The position numbers and the translations under genes are program-made. The notes beneath the pieces were generated by a model. The model saw nothing but the letters and a program-made list of their open reading frames with translations, searched no databases and was not told the origin of the DNA. Below, one piece after another: positions 12,635 to 24,229 of a DNA stretch of 64,000 nt (positions are counted from its first letter, which is position 1; every line of letters starts with the position of its first letter). The stretch is taken from the NCBI GenBank assembly GCA_029204225.1, contig CM055106.1, positions 33,888,361 through 33,952,360 of the forward strand, read 5' to 3'. The stretch comes from Diphasiastrum complanatum. Lineage: Eukaryota > Streptophyta > Lycopodiopsida > Lycopodiales > Lycopodiaceae.

Positions 12635-12929
12635 ATCACGCAACCCAGTTGAGATAGGACCAGTTGTCTCGACCTCAACTGTGCTCTCATCATATGTGAA
12701 TCTCTCTCTTCTAGTGGATTTTTATAACACCTACAACACTGGGCATCACAACAACGCGGATGGGGGCAAGAAGAAAAGCTACACTTGATCATACTACAAG
12801 CTATGGCTACTGGTTGCGGCAAGTGTTGTTGGAATACTATCCATGATCATGCACACCATAGCTCATTTGTATTGAATCACAATGAAGGGTGGATCATGCA
12901 TAAGATAGCCTCTAAAGCTGCAGGATCAA

Positions 12930-13080
12930 ATTTCATGCTAGGAACAATGTTGCTTTCTTACAAGGAGCTAAACAAAACTCCAATGACTTCAATCCCAAGG
13001 CATTGTTGGGGACAAGGAGGCTTCAACAGAGTATACAAAGGAGTGCTACCTCACAATGGCAATGTGGTTGAAAGATACCA
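12930..13080 (+). pseudogene. Receptor-like kinase fragment
   Basis: One frame gives LSYKELNK, then a shifted frame gives NDFNPKALLG, then a return gives GQGGFNRVYKGVLPHNGNVV. Together these are the start of a plant receptor-like kinase domain: the FSYKEL entry and the glycine loop GxGGFxxVYKG. Lectin receptor kinases match best from memory. Frameshifts and the lack of the remaining kinase domain show a scrap, possibly captured or left behind by a transposon. Confidence 0.55.
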
Positions 13081-13099
13081 CCCAATTTAGTGCAGGATA

Positions 13100-15230
13100 A
13101 AATCAATCCCCCTACAAGAATCCATCTAGGTCATATCATTTGGGCCTCCTGTTGGGGGGCGGGGGTGTAGTCCTATAATTAATATGCAAAACAAATGTAT
13201 GGAAAGGTATTTTTCCTTTTTTGATGACTATTAAACTAATGTGTTCTTGTGAACACCCAATTGAGCCTAAATTTCTATGCGAGAGAGATCCTACCAGCAC
13301 TACCCAATATCGATACCCTTAAGGATTTGGGGACAACTTGGATGTCTATGAGCATGACCCTTAAAATATAAAGGTCATACATACCCTTAGACATTTAACG
13401 TTCAATTCTACGCTTATAATAACGATGGGTTTACATAAACTGAATTTGACTGGTTAGGGGCCATTCCCTTATATCCTTAGAAACTCAATCCCCACCAACT
13501 AGAGGATCGTCAATAAGGAAGGGCTAGTGATGATGTCCTTAGCACTTACAGATATGCCCTTAACTTCCAAAGGAGAATGTTTTCCAAAAAGTGATTTCCT
13601 CTAATGTTGCTAGATAGCTACAAGCAAGACATTTGATAGATAGAGGTGATAACCGCAAGGTTTAATGACCATGTCTTTGGAATGTGAAAAAAACTTTTAG
13701 ATACTACTTTTCATAGTTAATACCCTTGCGTATTTGTGGGCAATATCCAGTATTTGAAGGCATAGCCCAGCCATCTATAGGCACTTAACACTTTGGGTAT
13801 AATGATCTTCGTGTTCAAAATCCATGATATGAATACCCATAGGAAGATCCCTCTTCATTTGAAGGTTTGGACGTGATACTGGCCACCCATCCTTGTGATC
13901 CAACTTGGCACATACATCAAGATGATTGTGAAGTTCGTATCTCAACTCAGTCTCTACATCTTAAGGAAGGATGATTAGGATATACTTTTTCCATATAGTC
14001 TATGGGAGTGGACTCAATATCAACCCAAGATAGTATCACTTGATATCTCACCTTGGGACTATATCTCTAGCTGGAATAATTTAGTCTATAGCTCTAGCTA
14101 ATTTGACCCTAAACATATTGAAGAGGCCTAGAGGGTGGCAAACTCTTGCACCTACTCACATATATGCCATCATATTTCATTGATGGGTAATGTGGAATGG
14201 CCTATGAGTCTAATCCTCGACGATTTTGTCTTGTGACACGACTAACTAGATGGGTGTCACAAGAAATTGTGTCTCTAGATACCATCATTCGATTGTTACA
14301 AACAGGGGATTTAACCATTGAGGTCGACAACGAGGGGTATCATGTGAAAGTCACCATATACCTTTGGGTAAACCACACTTGGATCTCTTCAACCACCAGG
14401 ACCATGCTACAAAGCTTAGTTAGGGTGATCACGGCTCCCATGACTCCTATGACAAAGCTTGAGCAGGAAAATTTTGCTTATTAACAAGAGAAGAATTAAC
14501 TAAGATATCATTTCTACTCTCACGATTTCCATAGACATTGTGATTTTGAGGATCACGCTGACAGAAGCCATTTGTCGATCTAAGAGTTAGGTGATGACTT
14601 AAATTGGTGGCTCAGAAATAGCACCTCCACCCATTTTATAGAGCTAAGTCTGGCAACCCTAGCCCTTACCTGAGTATTAATGACCTCTCCAAAATTGCAG
14701 TAGATCCACATGACGAGTAACCACCGTTTGTCAAGAACTTCAAAGACACTATCGACATCATTAGATAGATATGTTCAAACTAATGAAAAGAATACCCTCC
14801 CAATGATCATACCCTTGTGGGCATGGACAACCATACCCCTCGAGGACCACGATTTAGCAACAATAAGCACCTCTAGGATCGAGTATAATAGTGCTCGACT
14901 ATCCTCGTACAACATGACGACCAATCGAAGGTGGTGTCGATTATCTTTAGGACTTCTTATGGTGGAGAGCGGTGCCTCGACGAAAAAAGTAGCTGCTGAC
15001 AGAGTTTCATGACAGTCTAGGTGCAAAATATGCTTGTTGATGTCTTGCACCTCTTGAGTCTCAAGGTCTCATGCACCCTTGGATGAGGGCAAGCCGAGGT
15101 AAGATGAGCTGGTTGGATTCAAGAACGTGGTAATTCCTTTTTGGGGTTTTAATAGAAGAAAAAGAATAAAAGCATGTTTTTGGGGGCCAGGATCATGCAT
15201 GCCTGTTTGCGTCGATGTAGACATCGTGGT
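13100..15230. other. No recognisable gene
   Basis: Contains short open frames, the largest of 95 codons at 14197-14484, with no domain I recognise. No primer site or LTR boundary is seen. It is the distal upstream flank of the GT34 gene. Confidence 0.45.
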
Positions 15231-15235
15231 GAAGT

Positions 15236-16036
15236 CGTGGTTAGGGCTTAGGGCCCCTCCTGGGCCTAGGCCCGGGCCCAAGGCTCAGCTCCGGTTACAC
15301 ACGAGGTCCCTCGTGGCAGTTGAAAGTACCGAACCTGCCATCGAACGGTTGAGATCTGAACACGCAGAATCGTACGGTGATAAGTCCCGGCAGGACGTGC
15401 TAGTAAATGCGAGTGGCAGGCGCCGGTGGCCGTGACGGTTCTGCGCCAAGCCACATGGACACGCGTTGGACGCGTACCACTCTGGCGGGATCCGTTTTTT
15501 TTTTTTTTGGGGAATCGGTTTTTCAAAGGAGGAAGGTAGTGGAGTATGGCGAGAGAGAGAGAGAGAAGAGCGAAAGGCAGAGGGAAGGGAGGCATTGGCG
15601 TGGTGGGTTGAAGGAGTAGAGCTTCATCTCTTTGAGATGGCGTGTGCAAGATTTAGCACAGAAGCTGCTGGATTTTTGCTGCATTGATCTACTACTGTAA
15701 CCAAATTTGTGAATGCAATTCAACAGTGCTGGAGGCAGGCCTGTGATCGGAGAGCTGATAGTTGAAGGTCAGAAAAGAGTCACAATTCCAATGCTGTGTG
15801 TGTAAGGGATGGTGCTTGTTCCATGTTCTGCATGAATTTTCCAAGCCCAACAGTATAGCATGACTGATTCTGAAGCAGTCTGCTGATCCTGTTCTGTTCC
15901 TGTCTGTGGATGGATTTTTTGGGTTTTCGAGGTAGATGCTTCAAATTGTCATGAACCCATTCTACATTCTGTTGCAAGAGATAGCTACATTACATCAAAG
16001 GTATAGTCTTTGACCAAACTCATCACCTTTCTCACG
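15236..16036 (+). promoter_or_regulatory. Probable promoter and 5' leader of the GT34 gene
   Basis: Base composition changes sharply to GC-rich here (for example GGGCCTAGGCCCGGGCCC near 15269-15286). A T tract follows at 15495-15508, then a short GA run near 15551-15566. I cannot place a TATA box or start site with confidence. There is no ATG between 15970 and the chosen start, so the immediate leader is clean. A 5' UTR intron is possible but no pair of sites stands out. Confidence 0.35.
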
Positions 16037-17359
16037 ATGAAGGAGAGCGCGAAAAAAGTCCCTTCGTGGAAACAGATGCTCTCAGGAAACAGGGGAAAAC
16101 ACATCCAGAAGTCTTTCAACAATATCAAGGTGACGATCCTTTGCGGGATTGTGACAATACTGGTGTTGCGGGGTACCATCGGAGCAGGCAGCTTTGGATC
16201 ATCCTCCCATGATTTCAATGATGGCCAGGAGCATGTGCATCGAAGGAAGGATCCAAGCAGAGTGCTGACAGAGGTTAGAGAGCAGAAGATAGACTTTCAG
16301 GAGCCGGAAGAGGTGGAGCCAGAGACCGATCCTAGTGTGCCATACAGTTTGGGGCCCAAGATCTCAGATTGGAATCAGCAGCGATCCTCTTGGCTGAGCA
16401 AGAATCCGGGCATACCTGCCATTATCAATGGAAAGCCTCGGATTCTTCTTGTCACTGGGTCTCAGCCCAAGCCGTGTGATAATCCGGCAGGGGATCACTA
16501 CCTCCTCAAGTCCATAAAAAATAAGATCGACTACTGCCGCCTTCACGGGATAGAAATTTTCTACAACATGGCTCATTTGGATCAGGAGATGGCTGGGTAC
16601 TGGGCGAAGCTGCCTCTCATCCGAAAGCTTATGTTGGCTCATCCTGAGATGGAATGGATATGGTGGATGGACAGTGATGCTATGTTCACAGACATGGTGT
16701 TTGAGCTTCCCATTGAGAAGTATAAAGATTTCAACTTGATCCTTCACGGGTGGGATGAGCTTGTCTACAACAAAAAGAACTGGATCGGACTGAATACTGG
16801 CAGTTTTGTTCTGAGAAACTGCCAGTGGTCACTGGATTTACTGGATGTATGGGCTCCAATGGGTCCTAAGGGAACAATTCGGTTAGAAGCAGGCAAGCTT
16901 CTCACCAAGACTCTAACAGGAAGGCCCGAGTTTGAGGCAGATGATCAATCAGCACTTGTGTATTTGCTAGCCACAAAGAGAGATGAATGGGGTGGCATGG
17001 TATTTCTTGAAAGCTCATACTATCTGCATGGCTACTGGGCCATATTGGTTGACAAGTATGAGGAGATGATGGAGACGCACCATCCTGGGCTGGGTGATGA
17101 TAGATGGCCTTTCGTCACACATTTTGTGGGTTGTAAGCCATGTGGTAGCTATGGTGACTATTCTGTGGAAAGATGCTTGAAGCAGATGGAAAGAGCATTC
17201 AATTTTGCTGATAATCAAATACTTCAAATCTACGGATTCCAGCACAAAAGCCTTGGCACTGCAAAGGTGAAGCGAACACGCAATGACACAGATCATCCCT
17301 TGGAAGTTGAGGATGAGCTCCATTTACTTCATCCTTCTTTTAAGGCTTCTGCATTTTAG
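16037..17359 (+). CDS. Xyloglucan 6-xylosyltransferase-like GT34 protein
   Basis: Predicted to transfer xylose from UDP-xylose to the glucan backbone of xyloglucan in the Golgi. The protein is 440 residues, close to the roughly 460 of Arabidopsis XXT1/XXT2. It starts at the first ATG (MKESAKK); the nine codons upstream are open but lack an ATG. It is a type II membrane protein: a basic N-terminus, one hydrophobic segment at about 32-50, a charged stem to about 115, then the GT34 domain. The nucleotide-sugar site WWMDSDAMFTDM (about 209-220) holds the DxD motif. GLNTGSFVLRNCQWSLDLLD (251-270), DDQSALVYLL (302-311) and HFVGCKPCG (362-370) are family blocks. The frame is intact and intronless, as is usual for XXT genes. 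GT34 also includes galactomannan galactosyltransferases, but the motifs fit XXT better. Confidence 0.93.
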   Translation: MKESAKKVPSWKQMLSGNRGKHIQKSFNNIKVTILCGIVTILVLRGTIGAGSFGSSSHDFNDGQEHVHRRKDPSRVLTEVREQKIDFQEPEEVEPETDPSVPYSLGPKISDWNQQRSSWLSKNPGIPAIINGKPRILLVTGSQPKPCDNPAGDHYLLKSIKNKIDYCRLHGIEIFYNMAHLDQEMAGYWAKLPLIRKLMLAHPEMEWIWWMDSDAMFTDMVFELPIEKYKDFNLILHGWDELVYNKKNWIGLNTGSFVLRNCQWSLDLLDVWAPMGPKGTIRLEAGKLLTKTLTGRPEFEADDQSALVYLLATKRDEWGGMVFLESSYYLHGYWAILVDKYEEMMETHHPGLGDDRWPFVTHFVGCKPCGSYGDYSVERCLKQMERAFNFADNQILQIYGFQHKSLGTAKVKRTRNDTDHPLEVEDELHLLHPSFKASAF

Positions 17360-20180
17360 GCTTAAGCAATGATCTGCTGAGGGAACCTCAGGCTTGCACT
17401 AGACCGATCTCTTATTTTTTTCTTTAACCAACAGTAACCTTTATGAACTCATAGCAAATGTTAACTTTCCGATATTCCAGTTAAATTTTTTTAAAAGTGG
17501 CTGCAAGGCATCAGTGCCAATTTAGACTTTGTTTCCTTGATGCAAGAAATCTTCCATGAATGCTGGTTTTGATGTTGTTCTCTGGGTACTGCTGGTGGTG
17601 GTCATTGTTCTACAGTGAATTCCTTTATCATCCAGACATGTCAAATGGATGTAAGCTAATAACCTTAACAGTAAACTGTGGCCAAGACTTTAGAGTACAA
17701 TGTAGATCTTTTCAAATGTAGTAACCAATCCGGAGATGGTCCCTAAGGTGTTAATTCTTGAGTATGTTCAACTCAATCCACGTACTTGCCGAACATGTTC
17801 AGCCTGATTTTTCAACTTCTGCGGATCTCCTCAAAATTTGAACTTATAAGGTTGTTTTCTTTTTTAGAAGCAGTGTCCATTTTTAGGCAGACCAATTCCT
17901 CCTAGCAGATAACACAAATGGTTCAATCAGCTTTAACTTCTCATTGTTTAATATACCTCCTCAAGCTACAACTTTATTCGACTCTAAAGATCAATGATGC
18001 TGTATATGAAGCTATTCAATGCTTTATGCTACGTTTCGGGCTCAAACCGTAGCTGTTTCCAGGCTCCTCACTTTGTTGCAGGATTTGATGCTGTTAAGAA
18101 TACTTCTCAGTGTCATGATGCAAATGCCAAACTTGTATCGCTGTCAAATACATCAGTGATTCTATCGCTGAATTCTTAGTGTTATATGTTTCTGCTGCAT
18201 TAGCAGACATGGGGTTCTTGCTTGAGATACTTCCAAGTTGCCGCCAGCTCTTTTGTGCTAAATCTCTTGTGGTGCACATTGCTCACTCGCTCTCTAATGT
18301 TGGTTTGGTCTGTATTCCTTGTATTTCTATGAGAACATACGGACTTAAGCTAATTGAATTTCCAATTTATTGCTAGCCTTCATCATGGTTGAAAATGTTT
18401 TTCATTTTCAGAGAAGTTATACTAGAGGAACTCAACATCTTAGGCTCTTGGGCACACAAAAGACTAGCTGGGAAGTCTCAACATTCAGTCTAAAGGCAAT
18501 AAGCAGATTGATTGTTTTGTTTTGTTTTGATTGTTTTGTTTTGTTTTGTTTTGTTACTTGTTTCATAAAATCATCAGAAAAGTTTGAACTAATTTAGATT
18601 TTAATGATTTTTGTCTTTTAGTGTTTTCTCTTTTTGTAAGTTTAAGATGATTAATATTGTATATTGTCTATCTTGGTACTATGATGCTTGATTCTGTTTT
18701 TGGTTATCTTTTCCTTTTTAGTTGTCGTTGGGGTACCCAAGAGAATCTAGATTTTTTTGAAACCTGGATAGCAACTTATCTTGGGTATTTGATAAGACAT
18801 GGTAGTGTTGGGTGGCTAAAATTTCTTTTAAAAACTATATTATCATTTGATATGGATCTCTTGACTTTTTCACTTGCATGTATGCTTTTTTCTAATCTTC
18901 ACCTTAATGATATCATTGACTAGTCAAATTAGCTTTGTTGGTTTGTATATTCCAATCTCACAAATAGCATGAGAGTTGATGGTTTGATATTTTGATAGTT
19001 TGAAGATTCTATCCTCTATTTAAACACTAAGGTTGTTTTTATTCATATAATTAGCAAACATGTAATTCTTGTTATAGATGTCATCCAAGGTGCACATTTT
19101 GCTAACACTTCAAAGCTTTTGTTGTGCAAATTGTCCACCAACGATGTTTTCTAGGTTTGGATGTTGTTATTACTTGGATCATTATGTTTTTAAGAGGATA
19201 CAGGGACCTCGTTTGGATTCTTGAGGTTTGGATTTTTAGTTTTTCACACCCCCCCCTCCCTCGGCCCCCATAGGGGCAAATTTTTTTTCTTTTCCATTCA
19301 CAATCCTAGACCTAAGATTGATTTATATTATAAGAATAATCAATAAATCGTGATAGACTTCTTGAGAAAATTTGTATACTAGTATGCTTGAATATGTCTT
19401 TTAGTTGGTCTTGGCATTAAGAATATTATTACCTCAACTAGCTATCAATCAATGCATAAATATTAAGAGACAGGTTAGTAGTTTTGAAAGGATTGATGAA
19501 ATTGAAAGATAAAATTGAAGTGTGTCCATGTAGGTGCACACTTTTAGGCTTGAATCTTGCACAATTTATATACCTCTAAGCCTCATGCTCCAAGGAGAAG
19601 CAAATAACCAAATGGTGGATTCTCCACTTTTCTTTGATTGAGTGTGAATAATGAAGTAAAATGAGACATTTTTTTTATAGTGGAATGTACGCATTTGGTC
19701 CCATTGGATATTGGACAATTTCTACTTCCCTAATTATTTGAATTCTAAATTAGGTGGGGAGCACCTTATATTTACTAACTTGATTTTAAGGCCTCTAATT
19801 GATTTACTTTTCGCAATGGCCTAAAAGTCACTTTCATTTCTAACTATTCAATGAAATATTGATTTGGTCATTGGGTTGCACTTACACACGTAGGGTGTCA
19901 GAGCCCTCACACTTGTTCTTATGATATAAGATCTATCAGATCTATTCGCATGGCATTTAGTCATGGTGTACCACCAAACGCTTCCACCAAAATTGATGAT
20001 CCACAACACATGTACAATTGTTTATTGCCCAGACAAACTTTTTTTTTTTTTTAACCTTCGCTTGATAAGGTGTGACATGAATGTGAGTCGAGCGATATTC
20101 TAGTCACGTGAATGAGGAAGAAAAGAGGGGTGTGCATCCTCAATCCACCTAGAAGTTGTCCAGATAAGTAAGAACTTGCT
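17360..20180. other. 3' flank of the GT34 gene, no second gene seen
   Basis: AT-rich. It includes a TTTTGTTTTG run near 18515-18555 and a C-rich/T-rich patch at 19248-19290. Open frames of up to 88 codons show no conserved motif. The GT34 3' UTR must end in the first few hundred bases, but no clear polyadenylation signal can be picked. Confidence 0.4.
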
Positions 20181-20183
20181 TTC

Positions 20184-20591
20184 TCAAGATCTAACGATCA
20201 TTGATGCTCTGCAGTACAACCATACTAATGGCAATTGATATGTGATGTCCCAAAATTTGAGCAGGAAATTGGCATCGAATGCCATGTCAGACAAGAAGTC
20301 GTCTGTTTTGCCTTGGTCATTGACAAAACTTGCCAAATCTTGTGCATATGTCGCAGCTTGCCTAACGGTCAGATCTGGTAAATTCAAGTACATCCTTTCT
20401 AATCCCATGAGTGCATGATGAAAATCAACGACAATGGTCCAATTATATAATTGAGAAATAACCAGCCAATTGCGAGTGTGCACTGTTATTTGGTTCATAG
20501 GTGTGCCACACTCTACCCACTTTTTCCTCCTTGGCATTGGCACGTAATTCAAATCCATCCACAACTCCGCGGACTCACTATATAACTGCAA
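20184..20591 (-). CDS. Open frame of 135 codons, unrecognised
   Basis: The longest open frame on this strand in the area, downstream of the gypsy integrase on the same strand. It has a WMDLNYVPMPRRKKW stretch and mixed composition, and no domain I can name. It could be the C-terminal part of the gypsy polyprotein, a second transposon ORF, or chance. Confidence 0.25.
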   Translation of the reverse strand: MQLYSESAELWMDLNYVPMPRRKKWVECGTPMNQITVHTRNWLVISQLYNWTIVVDFHHALMGLERMYLNLPDLTVRQAATYAQDLASFVNDQGKTDDFLSDMAFDANFLLKFWDITYQLPLVWLYCRASMIVRS

Positions 20592-21389
20592 ATTTCCTCG
20601 GAATTATCCTCAAATATTGACAACCACCATTTTGGTTGATTTCGAAGTGCAAATATCTTCTCAATTTCCTTGCCTTTGATTTTTGATGTCTTGAACTTTA
20701 GGACCTAGCCACTTCTTGAAGTTTCCTATGGATATTGCGTTAGAAACTCAGTGTACCTCCTCTTCAATGGTGACCGATTTCTTGAATGCTCGTGATGTGA
20801 AATCGTTCTTCTGGTTGTAGTTGTAAAGGAGGACGGTTGTTGTACTTCTTGCAACATATGCCCACTTTGATCTTGGATATCATCACCACCACCATGATCT
20901 TCTTGTACTTGTGTTGGCAAGAAATGAAGTGGGATGGGCATTTGGATCTAGGGACCCTATTGTAATGTGACAATGGCTTCATGGTCATATTTGTGGATCA
21001 TCTCTCTACCCTTGGCCAATTATGTGGTTGTCAACAACTTGTAATGATCAAACTTCTGTTGAAAGCCCACCAACACTATTTTATAGGCCGTGACTGGCTA
21101 ATGCAAGGTATGATATTCCATTCCGTGAAGTTGGAAGTGGCACTACAAGGGTTGCCAAAAGAGGATCCCGCTATGCCATGACATCTGCTAATTTTTTTGA
21201 TATCCTTTTCTTCTCAAGTTGGGAAAATATCCAACTAGCTTTGAAGTAAGGGTATATAGTGCTTAGTCTCTTGGACAATCAGTTGGCATACTATTGCAAT
21301 GTTGTTTCATGCTCTTGTATCTCCTTTAGCTATATGGTGGCCTTGTCCTCATGGTGTTTGGAGACTATAAGCTCAAGTTAAGTTTAATC

Positions 21390-21870
21390 AGCTTTTGGGC
21401 CATTAATGTGTTTCATTGTGCCAACTCAACTATTCGCCATTCCATTGACATTACTACTTCTGGGCCATACACTAGTTGGAATGGCATTTGTTCGGTGCTG
21501 CCTTTGTATGCGTAGTTCTAAAAGCCCCACAAAGTAGTATGTAGCTTGTGCTCCCAATCTGCTGATCTGCTTGCTTCCACAGTTTTTGTCAAAATGCCAC
21601 ACAAAATCTTATTTGAAGATTGGGCTTGGCCATTGCCTCTTGGGTAATAAGGCTCGCTGAAATGATTGATGATGGAAAACTCTTCTAATAAGACCTTGAT
21701 GGTCTTGTTGACTTCTTTGCAAGGTTGTATTGGCAGCCCCTTGTGGAAGCATTTGTTGATGACCAGTTTGCAATCACTTCTCCTCTCCACTCCATTCATT
21801 CTTAATTATTTCTGGTTTTGCACCAGTAATGATAGTATTAGCCCTTTTATTGCTCTCCCGTAGGAACAAT
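21390..21870 (-). pseudogene. Gypsy integrase remnant
   Basis: Shows HFSEPYYPRGNGQAQSSNK, the block around the third catalytic residue of Ty3/gypsy integrases. E is replaced by Q in the usual NGQAE. It continues through ILCGILTKTVE and, after a stop, PFQLVYGPEVVMSMEW, the usual TPFxLVYGxEAVxPxE segment. One open piece is 21518-21799. Confidence 0.8.
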
Positions 21871-22045
21871 ACCCGTTTGTGCTACAAATATCAATCATTT
21901 TGCTATTGATATGTCGCGACATATTGTCAGCTGGTTTTGCTATGTCTTGCTGTTGTTGTTGGTTTTGGCGTTGAGCTCTAGTAAGGACTCTAATAGGTTC
22001 TGATGAAATATGTCATGCTGGGAGGATCATGTTAGGTTGCTTAGG

Positions 22046-22152
22046 GCAGTCTTTGAAACTGTGTTTGTTAAAACAGTCCGGACACTCAGCATGGTATTGA
22101 TTTTTTACTTTACAGTTGACCATGAAGTGGCCGTTTCGCCACAGATGAAACA
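22046..22152 (-). pseudogene. Gypsy Gag zinc knuckles
   Basis: A CFICGE start and, after a one-base frame change, GHFMVNC form a CCHC knuckle. It is followed by CPDCFNKHSFKDC, a second Cys/His cluster. Downstream on the minus strand comes PIRVLTRAQ, like the Gag-Pol linker of plant gypsy elements. Confidence 0.6.
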
Positions 22153-22533
22153 TCTGTTGCTCATGGGTCCCGTGACAATAGCATTACCATCTTGGATGGC
22201 TAGCTGACCTGGATTTTTAGAGTTTGTAGAATACTCATCTCATTTGCACGAGCATGAGGTATCTTCATGATAGTGTGTTGAACTACCAGAAGTGGATGTT
22301 GTATCGTGATGTATGTGTGATCGTAGGAGTGGTCGACAAGATGTGTTTGTGCAGGTTTTCTATGGTGTCGATGTTTTTGTGCTCCTACATCAGGTTGTCC
22401 TCTTGGAGGTGGACCAAAGAGTGCCAGTTGAGGTTGAGGTTAAGTAGATAGATAGATCAAGTAATCTGACAACCAATCCCTCTTGAGGATCATATTAAGA
22501 TCCACTCTTGGTCCTTTTTGTACTTTTTGCACA

Positions 22534-22546
22534 TGGTATCAGAGCC
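22534..22546 (+). other. Primer-binding site of element E
   Basis: TGGTATCAGAGCC immediately after the LTR end TTTTTGCACA. Confidence 0.88.
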
Positions 22547-24229
22547 TAGTACAAGAGGTTTTGTTGAAATTGATAGGGTTAATCCAAATCAAAGCCAAAA
22601 TTAGTCGTTTTTTGGAAACTAGTCAAATTTTGGGTAGCGAGTTGGATTTGATAGATATTCTCAAAATTTTTGGACCAGAACTTGTTGTGGGCTGTATAAA
22701 CTCTTTTCACACGTGTGAGGCCGTACAGCTCCGGTTTTGGCTGAGAAAATTCAAAAATTTGTACAATTTGACTTACACACCCAATTTGAGAGATTTTTGG
22801 TGCAAAATCAAGCATTTTCTATAGAGAATCTAATCCCTCGATTAGTTCTTGGTCTAGATCAGCCAAGAAATTAAATTTGAAGCTTGAAATAGGTGATTTA
22901 ATTGATCATCTCTGATTTTTTGAGTGCATGTTGAAGTCGAGAGAGATTTTGCTAAAAATCATAGGTTAAGGAGTGATATGCAAGGTGAGAGGTTGAAATC
23001 CATTGTACCATCACTCTAGATTTGTTCAAGAGTGACAGGGTAAAGTTTAGAAGCATCAATTTTCTAGAAAACATCTTTGGATCTGTCCTCCAAGTGAAAC
23101 CTTTGAGAGTTTCTAGTGCATATAGAACATCTATGCAAATCTTTTGTAGATTTTGACATAGATTGGCTTAAATTGAGAGTTCTAGAAAAGAGATTGAGAT
23201 CCAAGTCACATTGTTCAACCCTACTCAATTTGTTTGAGTGATTGTAAGGTTTATAAAGATTCATTAAGGTGTCTATGGCAAATGTGTAGAGAGAGATCCA
23301 ATTTTCTAAGAGTTCCTTCCTTTGTAGAGGGCAAGATCTAGACGCTCATTATGTGTTGTTATTGGTGGAGAGTTTGTCTCTTCCTAGGTGATCAAATCTT
23401 TCTAAGTGGCATTAGCTTTTTGAAGCACAATATCTTATTGAGAAAAATCACAACTTTTGATTTTGAATTTCATTCCAAGTCTTTAGAGGTAGAGTAATTG
23501 GTGGAATCCAATAGGGGTGATTGAATCAATTTATTGAGCAAAAATTGACATAGTATGTATGAAACTCAAATTAGTTCTATTCAACTTTCTTTGTGAGAGT
23601 GTGAGGGTCAATTTGAGATCCCATTGGATGTCTAGAATGAGGAGAAGTCCATATTTGAGTATTCATGCATGGTTGAGATCTTTGTGAATCTCTAGTTGTC
23701 TAATTTTTTAAGCTTTGTGAAAAATTAGTGGTATAGTTTTTTGTCAAATCAAATCAAATTCGTACTAAATCTCAAGTGTGAGATTATTTGGGTCAAGAGT
23801 GAGTCCAAAAGAAGTGATTAAGTTTGATTTTCATGTATTTGAAACAAAACCCATCTTTTGTTCAAGAATCTCAAGTGTTGAGAGAACTAGTCAAGTGAAA
23901 AGGAAAATCTAGGTGTCAAATATTTTTCATATCCATTTCAACTTTCAAAAGAAAGAGTCATTGGTATTTGATGAGTCCAATAGGAGATTGGATCTGATTT
24001 CTTCTGTGATTTGATTCAAAGATTGTGTGCTTTTGTCTTAGTGATCAAAACAAAGTTTCCAAGTGACTAGTCATTAGTGTGAAGATTGATTCTTAGGTTT
24101 GTGAGCTAGATCTTTTGTAGATCATTCTAGATTATTGAAGATGTTCAAATCTAGTCTCTTGAAAGTCTCACAAATTACATTACTAGAATCATATCACAAG
24201 TTTTTATTCACATGGCATCAATAGGTGGC

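Larger units (their letters stand above)
20184..22260 (-). mobile_element. Ty3/gypsy retrotransposon remnant
   Basis: On the minus strand, Gag zinc knuckles (about 22046-22152) are followed downstream by the end of an integrase core (about 21390-21870). The protease and reverse transcriptase that should lie between are missing, so the element has a large internal deletion. No LTRs found; the limits given are where recognisable or open sequence ends. Confidence 0.6.

Noticed and set aside
12785-13090. A complete small protein of 101 codons at 12785
   Set aside because: Only its end resembles a kinase start, and the match changes frame within it, so it is a pseudogene fragment.
16010-16036. 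Upstream extension of the GT34 frame (nine codons)
   Set aside because: It starts with TTG and has no ATG. The first ATG at 16037 gives the usual basic N-terminus ahead of the membrane anchor.
17994-18923. Run of plus-strand frames of 60-90 codons downstream of the GT34 gene
   Set aside because: Low-complexity T-rich sequence, no conserved motif and no joining splice sites that make a longer product.
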